This document shows, piece by piece, positions 1-7,634 of a stretch of DNA of 17,453 nucleotides; position 1 is the stretch's first letter; every line of letters starts with the position of its first letter. Source of the stretch: CP2-2F sp034436235 (GTDB lineage Bacteria; Chloroflexota; Anaerolineae; Aggregatilineales; UBA2796); contig DAOTWB010000043.1 in NCBI GenBank assembly GCA_034436235.1, positions 1-17,453 of the forward strand, in the 5' to 3' direction. Under the pieces are notes generated by a model. It saw only the letters and a list, made by a program, of their open reading frames with translations. It ran no database searches and had not been told where the DNA came from. The position numbers and the translations under genes are program-made.

Positions 1-1031
1 CGATAGCGTCCGCTGTGCGCTTTGAGCGCGCGCACTGTGACCACTAGCACGGCTGCATCAGGCGTCAGACCGCTGTAGCGGCATTTGATATTGAAGAACT
101 TCTCCGCGCCAATATCCGCGCCGAAGCCGCTCTCTGTGATCACGTAGTCGGCGCACTTGATCGCGAACTGATCGGCGAGGATGCTGCTATTGCCGTGCGC
201 AATGTTTGCAAATGGTCCCGTGTGGACAAGCACAGGCGTGTTCTCAAGCGTCTGCAGCAGATTCGGACGCAAGGCTTCTTTCAACAGCGCAGCCATCGCG
301 CCTGCCGCGCCGATCTGCTCGGCTGTGACAGGCTGCTTATCTTCAGTGAAGGCGACCACGATCCGAGCGAGCCGCTCGCGCATGTCGCGTAGCGACGTCG
401 TCAGGGCGAGGATCGCCATCACCTCGCTGGCGACCGCGATATCGAAGCCTGTCTCGCGGATCACGCCGCCTTCCGTCTTGCCGCCCAGACCGATGATGAT
501 GCGGCGCAGCGCGCGATCGTTGATATCCACCACGCGCTTCCACGTGATGCTATCAAGATCGATGCGCAATGGATTGCCGCGCATCAGCTTGTTATCCAAC
601 ATGGCGGCCAGTAAGTTGTTGGCTGCGCTCACGGCGTGAATATCGCCCGTCAGGTGCAGGTTGAAGGTTTCCATCGGCACAACCTGCGCATAGCCGCCGC
701 CGGCGGCGCCGCCTTTGATGCCGAAGGTTGGACCTTGCGATGGTTGCCGCAGCGTGACCACAGCGCGCTTGCCGATGTGCCGCATGGCTTGCCCCAGACC
801 GATGGCTGTGGTCGTCTTGCCTTCGCCCAGCGGCGTCGGCGTGATGGCTGTCACGTCAATGTAACGTCCGTTCGGTCGCTCTTGCAGCTTGCTGAGCGCT
901 TCAAGGCGCAGCTTGGCGACGTACGGACTGCCATATAGGTCAAGGTCGTCAGGCGTCAAGCCCATCTGCTCAGCGATGTGATGAATGTGCTTCAACTGCG
1001 CACGTTGTGCGATGACAATATCCGGGAGCAT
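1..1031 (-). CDS. fhs: Formate--tetrahydrofolate ligase, N-terminal 343 residues (3' end outside window)
   Basis: This enzyme joins formate to tetrahydrofolate using ATP, giving 10-formyl-THF for one-carbon metabolism in the cytoplasm. The reading frame is open from an ATG at 1031 to the left edge and covers about 343 of the roughly 560 residues usual for the family. The start reads MLPDIVIAQ. The ATP-binding loop TPLGEGKTTT lies near residues 65-75, and FGIKGGAAGGGYAQV, NNLLAAMLDN and HTGPFANIAHGNS follow, all hallmarks of monofunctional Fhs. A GAGGA ribosome site at 1038-1042 lies in the 14-nt gap after the stop of the upstream dehydrogenase gene, so it is almost certainly the third gene of that operon. 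The sequence does not show whether it serves formate assimilation, purine synthesis or a Wood-Ljungdahl branch. No truncation is seen apart from the window edge. Family assignment is very secure. Confidence 0.94.
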   Translation of the reverse strand, partial: MLPDIVIAQRAQLKHIHHIAEQMGLTPDDLDLYGSPYVAKLRLEALSKLQERPNGRYIDVTAITPTPLGEGKTTTAIGLGQAMRHIGKRAVVTLRQPSQGPTFGIKGGAAGGGYAQVVPMETFNLHLTGDIHAVSAANNLLAAMLDNKLMRGNPLRIDLDSITWKRVVDINDRALRRIIIGLGGKTEGGVIRETGFDIAVASEVMAILALTTSLRDMRERLARIVVAFTEDKQPVTAEQIGAAGAMAALLKEALRPNLLQTLENTPVLVHTGPFANIAHGNSSILADQFAIKCADYVITESGFGADIGAEKFFNIKCRYSGLTPDAAVLVVTVRALKAHSGRY

Positions 1032-1045
1032 TTTAATTCCTCAGT

Positions 1046-2014
1046 TCAAGGTCTCAGGAGAACTTTCAAGACGCCGCTGCTGCTGGCGTGTTCGAAGGCA
1101 GCAAGGCTATCTTCGAGCGGATAGATCGCCTCGATCAGCGACTCAACGTCAATCAGGCGCTTTTCCAGCAGCCGAATCGCCGCGCTGAACGGACCGCAAC
1201 GGCTGCCGATGACTTTGATCTCGTCCACCACTACGCGAGTCAGGTCAGCGTTCGGCAGACCGCTATACGTGCTTTTCAGCACCACTGTGCCGCGCGGACG
1301 CACGATCTCGAGCGCGCTGGCGAAACCTTCGGCATTGCCTGTGCAATCCACCACCACATGCGCGCTCCTGCGCCCGATGCGATCTAGCCAATCGGCGCGT
1401 CGCGCATCCACATAGGAAATCTGCCACTTCTCCAGCAAACCGATCGGACGTGCGCGCCGCGCCACTACTACCAACTCGCAACCTAGCTGCCGCAGCACTT
1501 GCGCCGCCAATAAGCCTAGCTTGCCCGCGCCCAGCAAAACGACGCGCTGCGACGGCGCGATCGGCACTAGCTCTGGAATTTGCAGCGCTGCCGCCAATGG
1601 CTCGACAAAAACTGCCGCCTCATCGCTGATCGTCTCAGGCACGGCGTATAAATTCCGCACAGGCAGCCGAAAGCGATCCGCGAAGACGCCGTCATAGCGA
1701 TCTATGCCAAGCGTAACACGATTACGGCATTGGCTCGGCACATTGGCAAGGCAAAAATCGCACACGCCGCACGCGACGTTGATCTCGCCGACCACGCGCG
1801 TGCCTGCCGCAAAGCTGCCGTAATCCGCCAAAGTCTCGCCCACGAACTCGTGACCCAACACGCCTGTGAAGCCCATGTAACCGCGCGTCAGCTCGAGATC
1901 AGTGTGGCAGATGCCTGCTAGCCGCAACTTGATGAGAGCCTCGTTCGCTTTTGGCTCAGGCTCAGGCAGATCGTGGCGCAGCGTCAACGTCTTCTCAAAA
2001 TACAATCCGCGCAA
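1046..2014 (-). CDS. Zinc-dependent alcohol dehydrogenase, medium-chain (MDR) family
   Basis: This is an NAD(P)-dependent oxidoreductase of the MDR superfamily, probably acting on an alcohol or polyol; the substrate cannot be read from sequence. Counting from a TTG start, it is 322 residues. The catalytic zinc ligand is Cys36 (GICHTD), followed by the GHE motif at His55-Glu56. The structural zinc site is Cys82, 85, 88 and 96 (CGVCDFC...C). A Rossmann motif (LLGAGKLGLLAAQ) follows in the centre. The same frame is open upstream to an ATG at 2173, but that stretch runs inside the preceding gene and does not look like an MDR N-terminus. The TTG at 2014 begins LRGLYFEK, a normal MDR beginning. It has an AGAGGA site just upstream, in the 16-nt gap after the previous stop, so I chose it. 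It is the middle gene of the hydroxyacyl-CoA dehydrogenase-MDR-fhs operon. Confidence 0.9.
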   Translation of the reverse strand: MRGLYFEKTLTLRHDLPEPEPKANEALIKLRLAGICHTDLELTRGYMGFTGVLGHEFVGETLADYGSFAAGTRVVGEINVACGVCDFCLANVPSQCRNRVTLGIDRYDGVFADRFRLPVRNLYAVPETISDEAAVFVEPLAAALQIPELVPIAPSQRVVLLGAGKLGLLAAQVLRQLGCELVVVARRARPIGLLEKWQISYVDARRADWLDRIGRRSAHVVVDCTGNAEGFASALEIVRPRGTVVLKSTYSGLPNADLTRVVVDEIKVIGSRCGPFSAAIRLLEKRLIDVESLIEAIYPLEDSLAAFEHASSSGVLKVLLRP

Positions 2015-2030
2015 TCGTCTCGTCCTCTCG

Positions 2031-2894
2031 CTATGTTGTGTAAGTGTAAAAGCCGCGTCCTGTTTTGCGCCCATAGTGACCTGCCGCCACCATCTTGCGC
2101 AAGAGCGGACACGGACGATATTTGTCTTCGCCCAGCTCGCTGTGCAGCACTTCCAGAATGGCGAGGCAGACATCTAATCCGATGAAATCGGCGAGTGCAA
2201 GCGGACCCATCGGATGATTCATGCCCAGCTTCATCACGCCGTCAATGGCTTCCGCTGTGCCAACGCCTTCCATCAGGCAGAAGATCGCCTCGTTGATCAT
2301 CGGCATCAGAATGCGATTGGCGATGAAGCCTGGCGAGTCGTTCGCCTCAAGCGCCGTCTTGCCCATGGCGCGGCACACTTCAAGCGCCACAGCGACTGTC
2401 TCCGCGCTCGTATCCAAACCGCGAATCAGCTCGACCAACGGCATGATCGGCACAGGATTCATGAAGTGCATCCCGATCACCTGACTCGGTCGTTTGGTAG
2501 CAGCCGCAAGGCTAGTGATCGAGATCGAGGATGTGTTGGAAGCCAGCAGCGCGCTCGGCTTCGCCAGCGCGTCCAGCTCGGCGAACACTTTGAGCTTGAG
2601 CGGCTTGTTCTCAGTGGCAGCCTCGATGATCAGGTCGGCATCCGCCGCCAGCGCTAGGTCTGTGCCACTGACCATGCCTTCCAGCGCGTTTTGGCGCGCT
2701 GTCTCATCTATTTTGCCCTTGCTGAAGAGCTTCTCTACGCTCTGTTGGATGCTCTGCCTAGCGCGTGCGAGCGCCTCAGCGCTGATGTCGATCAGCGTCG
2801 TGTGAAAGCCGCTGGTCGCGCTCACCTGCGCAATGCCGCTGCCCATCGTACCTGCGCCGATCACAGCGACCCGCTCTACTTTGGTCAAACTCAT
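2031..2894 (-). CDS. 3-hydroxybutyryl-CoA (3-hydroxyacyl-CoA) dehydrogenase
   Basis: This enzyme interconverts 3-hydroxyacyl-CoA and acetoacyl-CoA with NAD(P), as in butyrate-type metabolism, fatty-acid oxidation or phenylacetate breakdown (Hbd/PaaH/FadB2 family). It has 287 residues, the usual length for the single-function enzyme. The N-terminus carries the NAD-binding motif VIGAGTMGSGIAQ. The catalytic region is IGMHFMNPVPIMPLVE, and the C-terminal domain has GFIANRILMPMINEA and NHPMGPLALADFIGLD. Two in-frame ATGs exist, at 2918 and 2894. The one at 2894 has a GAGAGGA site about 9 nt upstream and gives the typical start MSLTKVERV. The predicted transcription start near 2921 would leave almost no leader for the other, so 2894 is preferred. 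It is the first gene of a minus-strand operon with the MDR dehydrogenase and fhs. The pathway is unresolved, because no thiolase or crotonase is in view. Confidence 0.93.
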   Translation of the reverse strand: MSLTKVERVAVIGAGTMGSGIAQVSATSGFHTTLIDISAEALARARQSIQQSVEKLFSKGKIDETARQNALEGMVSGTDLALAADADLIIEAATENKPLKLKVFAELDALAKPSALLASNTSSISITSLAAATKRPSQVIGMHFMNPVPIMPLVELIRGLDTSAETVAVALEVCRAMGKTALEANDSPGFIANRILMPMINEAIFCLMEGVGTAEAIDGVMKLGMNHPMGPLALADFIGLDVCLAILEVLHSELGEDKYRPCPLLRKMVAAGHYGRKTGRGFYTYTT

Positions 2895-2928
2895 CTGTGA
2901 AAATCCTCTCAAAGTCATTTTGGCAGCT

Positions 2929-2934
2929 ATTATA
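2929..2934 (-). promoter_or_regulatory. -10 box (TATAAT) for the hydroxyacyl-CoA dehydrogenase operon
   Basis: A perfect TATAAT reads on the minus strand just upstream of the operon. No good -35 hexamer is seen at 16-18 nt; a T-rich TTTTTG is slightly too close. The implied transcript start near 2921 leaves a leader of about 27 nt that contains the ribosome site for the start at 2894. The 3035 gene on the other strand diverges from this same short region. Confidence 0.55.
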
Positions 2935-3034
2935 GCGAGCGATCTGCCAAAAAGCGCGCTATGCCGAGCCGTTGATCGAATTGAGCAATTGTGATAACAT
3001 ACACATCGGTCTTATCTTGGGAAAGCGAGATTCT

Positions 3035-3334
3035 ATGAGCGCACCGATCATTCAGGGCAACTACGATGAGCTTGCTGCCATCGAGCGTGCCTTCGAGCGC
3101 CATGCCGACGACCTGAATGCGCTGCAGCGGCTCATGACAGGCTGTTTGGATCAGCTGCGGCGCGGCGCTTGGCGCGGCGAAGGCGCGCAAGCCTTCTACG
3201 ATGAGATGCTCGACGTTGTACTGCCCGCCCTGACGCGCCTGCGGCACGCCTTACAAGAATCCGCTGCCGCGGCACGGCGCGTCGTTTACACACTCAGCGC
3301 CGCCGAGAACGACTCGGCGCAGCTCTTCGGATGA
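3035..3334 (+). CDS. WXG100-family (ESAT-6-like) small protein
   Basis: A 99-residue protein, the standard size for WXG100 proteins. These fold as helix-turn-helix hairpins, dimerise and are usually exported by ESX/type VII secretion systems. The family hallmark is Trp46-Arg47-Gly48 (GAWRGEGAQAF) between two predicted long amphipathic helices: residues about 9-42, rich in Glu, Arg and Leu, and about 50-90. The first stretch after the start, IIQGNYDELAAIERAFERHA, is typical. The frame is open upstream to 2972, but MSAPIIQ at 3035 fits family starts and follows a purine-rich GGGAAAG. The next gene starts 4 nt after its stop, so the two are almost certainly co-translated. No EccC ATPase or other secretion gene lies in the window, so the exporter, if any, is encoded elsewhere. 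Family call is good; the role is unknown. Confidence 0.82.
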   Translation: MSAPIIQGNYDELAAIERAFERHADDLNALQRLMTGCLDQLRRGAWRGEGAQAFYDEMLDVVLPALTRLRHALQESAAAARRVVYTLSAAENDSAQLFG

Positions 3335-3338
3335 TCAC

Positions 3339-3869
3339 ATGGACTACGCACAACTGCTGGCAGTCGCGCTCAACGATATCCATCGCGCCGATTTCAACGC
3401 CTTGCGGCAGGCTTATACGCGCACGCCACAGTACGATCCGTATCGCAGCGGCGCGGCTGATGCCGAGCTGGTCGAGCTGATCAGCGCTGAAAACTGGTCG
3501 GCGGCGGCTGTGCGCTGCGAGCAGCTGATCGCCGCTGATTATCTGCACGCGCCACTGCACTTGATCATGGCGTATATCTACCAAAAGCTGGAAGATGAAG
3601 CGCGCGCCGAGTGGCATCTGCGCTTTGCGCGCGGCTTGATCAGCGCCTTGCTCAGCAGCGGCGACGGACGCAGCCCTGAGACCGCCTTCAAGGTGATCGC
3701 CGTCCGCGAAGAATATGAGCTGCTGCGCGCCTTGAGTCTGCAAGCATTGCAGCAGCGCTTGATCGTCCACGACGAGCGCTACTACGACGTGCTGACCGTC
3801 CGCGATGTGAACGGTGTGCAAGGCGAAGTCTTCTTCGAAGTGACCGCCATCGTCGGACGCACACTCTAG
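3339..3869 (+). CDS. DUF4919-like protein of unknown function
   Basis: A 176-residue soluble protein without signal peptide or membrane segment. It resembles the DUF4919 family by its layout: an N-terminal FNALRQAYTRTPQYDPY, a helical TPR-like middle (LISAENWSAAAVRCEQLI, then IMAYIYQKLEDEARAEWHLRFA), a motif GDGRSPETAFKVIAVREEYELLRAL near residues 108-132, and a C-terminal YYDVLTV...EVFFEVTAI. This comes from remembered family patterns, not a search. It starts 4 nt after the WXG100 gene stop, a spacing that implies translational coupling and joint function. An adaptor or chaperone for the WXG100 protein would be a guess; the sequence gives no catalytic motif. The base composition matches its neighbours. 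Confidence 0.7.
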   Translation: MDYAQLLAVALNDIHRADFNALRQAYTRTPQYDPYRSGAADAELVELISAENWSAAAVRCEQLIAADYLHAPLHLIMAYIYQKLEDEARAEWHLRFARGLISALLSSGDGRSPETAFKVIAVREEYELLRALSLQALQQRLIVHDERYYDVLTVRDVNGVQGEVFFEVTAIVGRTL

Positions 3870-3904
3870 CGCCATCTGATGTCTCATGCCATAATGTCGG
3901 ATCG

Positions 3905-3934
3905 GCTGCGCGCGCCTGTCTTGCGCGTGGCAGC
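3905..3934 (+). repeat. Hairpin upstream of the queuosine-precursor transporter gene
   Basis: GCTGC (3905-3909) pairs with GCAGC (3930-3934), and CGCG (3911-3914) with CGCG (3924-3927), around a 9-nt loop. There is a small internal mismatch and no T-run afterwards, only TATTAC. It lies 36 nt downstream of the DUF4919 stop and about 40 nt before the next start. It could be a weak terminator or part of the next gene's leader. I could not match it to a preQ1 riboswitch. Confidence 0.35.
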
Positions 3935-3975
3935 TATTACATCGCTCTGTGCTTCAGAAAGGACTGTTCATCCTG

Positions 3976-4725
3976 ATGACTGCTCAAGCTGTTGGACGCG
4001 CTTACCGCTACATAGATATCGTGACGGCAGCCTTTGTGGCTGTGCTGTTGATCAGCAATATCGCCTCGACCAAAATCGTGGCGTTCGGTCAGCTGACCTT
4101 CGATGGCGGCACGTTGTTGTTTCCGCTCGCCTATATCTTCGGCGATATCCTGACCGAAGTCTACGGTTACAAACGCGCGCGCCGCGTGATTTGGATCGGC
4201 TTCTTTTGGATCGCCGTGATGGCGCTCACGCTCTCGTTTGTGCAGGCGCTGCCGCCTGATCCGCAGTGGGACGTCATTGAAGGCGTGCCGAGCTGGACGC
4301 GCGATCAGAGCTTCGCCCTGATTCTCGGTCAGACGCCGCGCATCGTGATCGCCAGTTTGCTGGCATACTTCGCCGGCGAGTTCGTCAATTCTTTCGTGCT
4401 TGCCAAGATGAAAGTCTGGACGAATGGACGCTATCTGTGGACGCGCACTATCGGCTCGACGCTGGTCGGGCAGGCGGTGGATACTGGCGTCTTCGTGGTG
4501 ATCGCTTTCTTGATCGCCTTGCCCATCGCCATTTTTGCGCCTGAGACTGCGCTGCCGCCTGACCTCGTCTTCACCATTTTTGTCTCGAATTATGTGTTCA
4601 AGGTCGCAGTGGAAGTTTTATTCACGCCGCTCACTTACCTGATTGTGAACAGCTTGAAGCGCGCTGAGGACGAGGATTACTTCGACCGCAACACGGACTT
4701 CAATCCGTTCATCTTTAGCATGTGA
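3976..4725 (+). CDS. yhhQ: Queuosine precursor transporter, YhhQ/VUT family
   Basis: An integral membrane protein of 249 residues that, by family, imports the 7-deazaguanine precursor (preQ0/preQ1 type) used to make queuosine in tRNA. Hallmarks are LISNIASTKIVAFG in the first membrane helix, the long motif FPLAYIFGDILTEVYGYKRAR around residues 47-67, and a C-terminal helix ending VEVLFTPLTYLIVNSLKRAE. About six hydrophobic segments are visible. The frame is open from a GTG at 3949, but that codon has no ribosome site. The ATG at 3976 has AAAGGA about 12 nt upstream and gives MTAQAVGRAYRYIDIV, so I chose it. It stands alone: it is separated from the WXG100 pair by a hairpin and from the next pair by a promoter. 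No queuosine biosynthesis gene is in the window. Confidence 0.9.
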   Translation: MTAQAVGRAYRYIDIVTAAFVAVLLISNIASTKIVAFGQLTFDGGTLLFPLAYIFGDILTEVYGYKRARRVIWIGFFWIAVMALTLSFVQALPPDPQWDVIEGVPSWTRDQSFALILGQTPRIVIASLLAYFAGEFVNSFVLAKMKVWTNGRYLWTRTIGSTLVGQAVDTGVFVVIAFLIALPIAIFAPETALPPDLVFTIFVSNYVFKVAVEVLFTPLTYLIVNSLKRAEDEDYFDRNTDFNPFIFSM

Positions 4726-4753
4726 GCGGCAAACGACGGCTGCACGCTGAAAT

Positions 4754-4782
4754 TTGGATCGGGCTGTGCGTCACGCTATAGT
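4754..4782 (+). promoter_or_regulatory. Sigma-70-type promoter for the CPBP protease-CapA pair
   Basis: TTGGAT (4754-4759) and TATAGT (4777-4782) are separated by exactly 17 nt. The implied start near 4789 leaves about 30 nt of leader before the ATG at 4819. The -35 match is partial; the -10 matches five of six consensus bases. Confidence 0.55.
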
Positions 4783-4818
4783 TGGATCAAGGTCTATCGT
4801 TCGGAAATGCCGTGAGCC

Positions 4819-5778
4819 ATGCCGATTCTCCTTGCACTGGGCGTCCTAGTGCTGGTCGCCAACTATGCCGAGCAGCGTCCGCGCTGGCAGCCGCTGCTGT
4901 ACAGCGCGTTGCTCGCCGCCAATGCGGGCTTAGTGCTCCTGACGCTCTCGCTGGAGCCGAATCCGAGCGCTGTGGCGCTGAGCGTCGCGCTCGCTGCGCT
5001 GGCGAGCCTGCCGCTATGGCGACCTGCGCGCCTGCGCCTTGCAACGTGGCTGCCCAAGAGCGGCTTCAAAGCCGACTCGCCGTTGCATGTCACGGCGCTT
5101 GTCCTGTGCGTTTACCTGATCGCCAATAGCCTGCTGAATTACGCGCTCGCCGATGGCTTGAGCGGCTTGCGTGAATCGTTGCAAGCGCGCGAGGACGTGC
5201 TGCGCGTGGAAAATATGTTGGCGCAAATGCTGATCTTCACGCTGTTCGGCGCGCTCGGCGTCGGACTCGGCACGCGGCGCACGCTCTCGGCAGTTGTGGA
5301 GCGGCTCGCCTTGCGCGCACCGACCTTGCGCGAGCTGTACATCGGCTTCGGCGTGGCATTCATCCTATTCTGGACAGTCTATGCGCTCAGCATCTTGTGG
5401 CAGCTGCTCTTGCCGCCGGATGTGATCGAGCAGCAGACCGAGCTGAGCGGCTTGATCGCCGATAACATCGAGACGCTCAGCACAGCCTTCTGGGTCGCTT
5501 TCACGGCGGCAATTGGCGAAGAGATCGCTTTTCGCGGCGCGCTGCAGCCGATCTTCGGCAATTGGCTCACCAGCGCTGTGTTCGCGCTCACACACACGCA
5601 ATACGCCTTCACGCCTGCGCTCGGCATCATTTTCGTCGTCTCGCTCGGCTTCGGTTGGGCAAGGCAACGCTACAACACCACTGTGGCAATAGTGGCGCAT
5701 TTCGTCTATAACTTCGCGCTCGCTGCGCTCGTCGTGTTCGGACGCTACGCACTAGATGTGCTGGAGATGATGCCATGA
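4819..5778 (+). CDS. CPBP-family intramembrane glutamic protease (CAAX/Abi)
   Basis: A polytopic membrane protein of 319 residues with the CPBP (Rce1/Abi-like) catalytic signature in its C-terminal half. The signature comprises Glu234-Glu235 with Arg239 (EEIAFRG), His259 (FALTHTQY) and His294 with Asn298 (HFVYN). Members cleave prenylated or other membrane-embedded substrates, but most bacterial ones have no known target. The N-terminal 120 residues contain several extra hydrophobic segments outside the core domain. The ATG at 4819 follows a weak AAGG-like site and a good promoter. The stop overlaps the start of the CapA-like gene (ATGA at 5775-5778), so the two are translated together. That suggests a shared envelope job, for which there is no direct evidence. 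Confidence 0.9.
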   Translation: MPILLALGVLVLVANYAEQRPRWQPLLYSALLAANAGLVLLTLSLEPNPSAVALSVALAALASLPLWRPARLRLATWLPKSGFKADSPLHVTALVLCVYLIANSLLNYALADGLSGLRESLQAREDVLRVENMLAQMLIFTLFGALGVGLGTRRTLSAVVERLALRAPTLRELYIGFGVAFILFWTVYALSILWQLLLPPDVIEQQTELSGLIADNIETLSTAFWVAFTAAIGEEIAFRGALQPIFGNWLTSAVFALTHTQYAFTPALGIIFVVSLGFGWARQRYNTTVAIVAHFVYNFALAALVVFGRYALDVLEMMP

Positions 5779-7577
5779 ACACACTGCGCTCAGCACGGCA
5801 CGCTCTTATTTGGCTGCTATGTGCGCTCATGCTGAGCGGCTGCTTTGCGCGCGGCACGCGTCCGCCGCCAACGCCGACTCTGAACGCGGTAGCGCCTAAG
5901 ATCAGTCCAATTGCGCCGCCAGCCGAGCCTACACAGGCGCCACAAGCGACGTCTGAGCCTGTGGTGACGGCGACGGCTGCCGAGATCGCGCAGCAACCGA
6001 CGCCTGCCGCGCCGCCAACTCAACCTGCACCGCCGCTAAGCGCGATCCGCGTCTTCATCGCTGATGGCGTGCCGCCTACGCTCGCTGAGGTCTTCACGCC
6101 GCTGATCGCGAACGGTCAAGTGGTGCTGAGCGACGCTGCTACTGCGCAAGTGCAGCTCGTGCGCGTGCCGCCGAATACGCCGACTCTGCTCCTAGCGCGC
6201 TGGGTGTACGTGCCTGTCGTGCCGTTCGTCTCGACGGCTGAGCGGATCAGCGTAGCGGATATTCAGCGCTTCTGGCGCGGCGATCTGGCGGCGCTCAGCG
6301 CGCTGAGCGAGAGCGGACAGCCGCCAATTCTGGTGATGACTGAGGAAGTGCGCCGCTGGCTGATCAGCGGCTTGGGCGAGCCTGCGCCAAACACACCGAC
6401 CGAGGTGGTGCTTGAGGAAATTCTGGCGCCGCGCCTGTGGGAACTGCGCAACGCGTGGTCAATTGTGCCGTTTGAGCAACTCAATCCGACCTTGAAGGCG
6501 CTCAGTGTGGACGGCGTGAACATCCTGAGCCGCTCGGTCTCGGTCGATCAGTGGAGCATGACGGATACCTTCGGCGTGGTCGGCGCGGACGCGGCGGCAG
6601 TGCAAGCGGTGACGCAAGCCATTTTAGCGGCAGGGGCGTGGCTGCCGACCAATCGCGATCCAACGCGCTTGACGTCGCTCATCTTGACAGGCGTCACAGC
6701 GCTGACACGCGCTACCGCTTGGAAGATGGAAACGCAAGGCATCCTCTATCCGGCGCGAGATATCGCGCCGTTTTTATCAGAGGTCCTGCACGTCAGCAAT
6801 GAAGTTGCCTTCGCCAAGAACTGTCCGTATCCTGATCCTGCCTCGACAAGCCTGCGCTTTTGCAGCCGTGAGCGCTATTTCGAGCTGCTGCACGCCATCG
6901 GCGTGAACGTGATCGAGCTGACAGGCAATCACGTCAATGATTGGGGAACGGATGCATTCTTGAACGCGCTGGCGATCTACGCGGCGTATCAGATTCCGTA
7001 CTTCGGCGACGGCAAAAATCAAGCGGATGCACAGCGCGCTGCTTTTCGCAAGCACAACGGCAACCTGATCGCCTTCATTGGCTGCAACGCAGTTGGACCG
7101 AGCGGCGCGTGGGCGACTGAAGCGCGTCCCGGTGCGGCGCGCTGCGATGATGACTACCTCAGGCGCGAGATTCCGCGCCTGAAAGCGCTCGCCGATATTG
7201 TGGTGATGACTGTACAGTATCAAGAGTTGTATCAGTACAACGCACCGCCTGCGCAAGATGCTTTTTTTCGCAAATACGCTGCAATGGGCGCGGATGTCGT
7301 GATCGGCAGTCAGGCGCATCAGCCGCAAGGCTTCGCTTTCACAGCGTGGCAAGGCGGCGCGTTCATTCACTTCGGCTTGGGCAACCTGTTCTTCGATCAG
7401 ATGCAGTCGCTCGGCACGCGCCAGATGTTCGCCGATAAGTTGATCATTTATCAGGGACGTTTGCTCTCAGTGCAGCTCTTCACAGGGCTGATCGAGGATT
7501 ACGCGCGTCCGCGTCCGATGACGGCGGCAGAGCGCACGGCTTTTCTGAAGACGATCTTCAAGGCGAGCGGTTGGTAG
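5775..7577 (+). CDS. CapA-family lipoprotein with an N-terminal substrate-binding-like domain
   Basis: A 600-residue exported lipoprotein. Residues 1-23 form a lipoprotein signal (lipobox LSGC, Cys23), followed by a Pro/Ala/Thr-rich tether to about residue 90. Residues about 92-300 resemble the start of a PstS-like binding domain (WVYVPVVPFVSTAERISVADIQRFWRGD); this is weak. From about 305 it matches CapA/PgsA metallophosphoesterase-like proteins of the poly-gamma-glutamate family: TGNHVNDWG (383-391), YFGDGKN, GSQAHQPQGF with His515, and HFGLGNLFFDQ from His532. The usual first motif, GD-x-M, seems replaced by LTGVTALTRATAW, so one metal ligand may be absent. The start ATG overlaps the stop of the CPBP protease gene. 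There are no capB/capC partners, so polyglutamate synthesis is not implied. An extracytoplasmic wall or exopolymer role is an inference. Confidence 0.87.
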   Translation: MNTLRSARHALIWLLCALMLSGCFARGTRPPPTPTLNAVAPKISPIAPPAEPTQAPQATSEPVVTATAAEIAQQPTPAAPPTQPAPPLSAIRVFIADGVPPTLAEVFTPLIANGQVVLSDAATAQVQLVRVPPNTPTLLLARWVYVPVVPFVSTAERISVADIQRFWRGDLAALSALSESGQPPILVMTEEVRRWLISGLGEPAPNTPTEVVLEEILAPRLWELRNAWSIVPFEQLNPTLKALSVDGVNILSRSVSVDQWSMTDTFGVVGADAAAVQAVTQAILAAGAWLPTNRDPTRLTSLILTGVTALTRATAWKMETQGILYPARDIAPFLSEVLHVSNEVAFAKNCPYPDPASTSLRFCSRERYFELLHAIGVNVIELTGNHVNDWGTDAFLNALAIYAAYQIPYFGDGKNQADAQRAAFRKHNGNLIAFIGCNAVGPSGAWATEARPGAARCDDDYLRREIPRLKALADIVVMTVQYQELYQYNAPPAQDAFFRKYAAMGADVVIGSQAHQPQGFAFTAWQGGAFIHFGLGNLFFDQMQSLGTRQMFADKLIIYQGRLLSVQLFTGLIEDYARPRPMTAAERTAFLKTIFKASGW

Positions 7578-7634
7578 CCTAAGCGTGTCTAAATGTTCAG
7601 ATCAAGCGGTTTGGCAGTGAGAGCAACTCATCAC

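Noticed and set aside
181..938. Plus-strand frames at the left end.
   Set aside because: They lie opposite fhs, which has clear catalytic motifs; the plus-strand proteins look like antisense composition.
3294..3887. A 197-residue minus-strand frame across the DUF4919-like gene.
   Set aside because: It is the antisense shadow of a gene with a family-like pattern and a coupled start on the plus strand.
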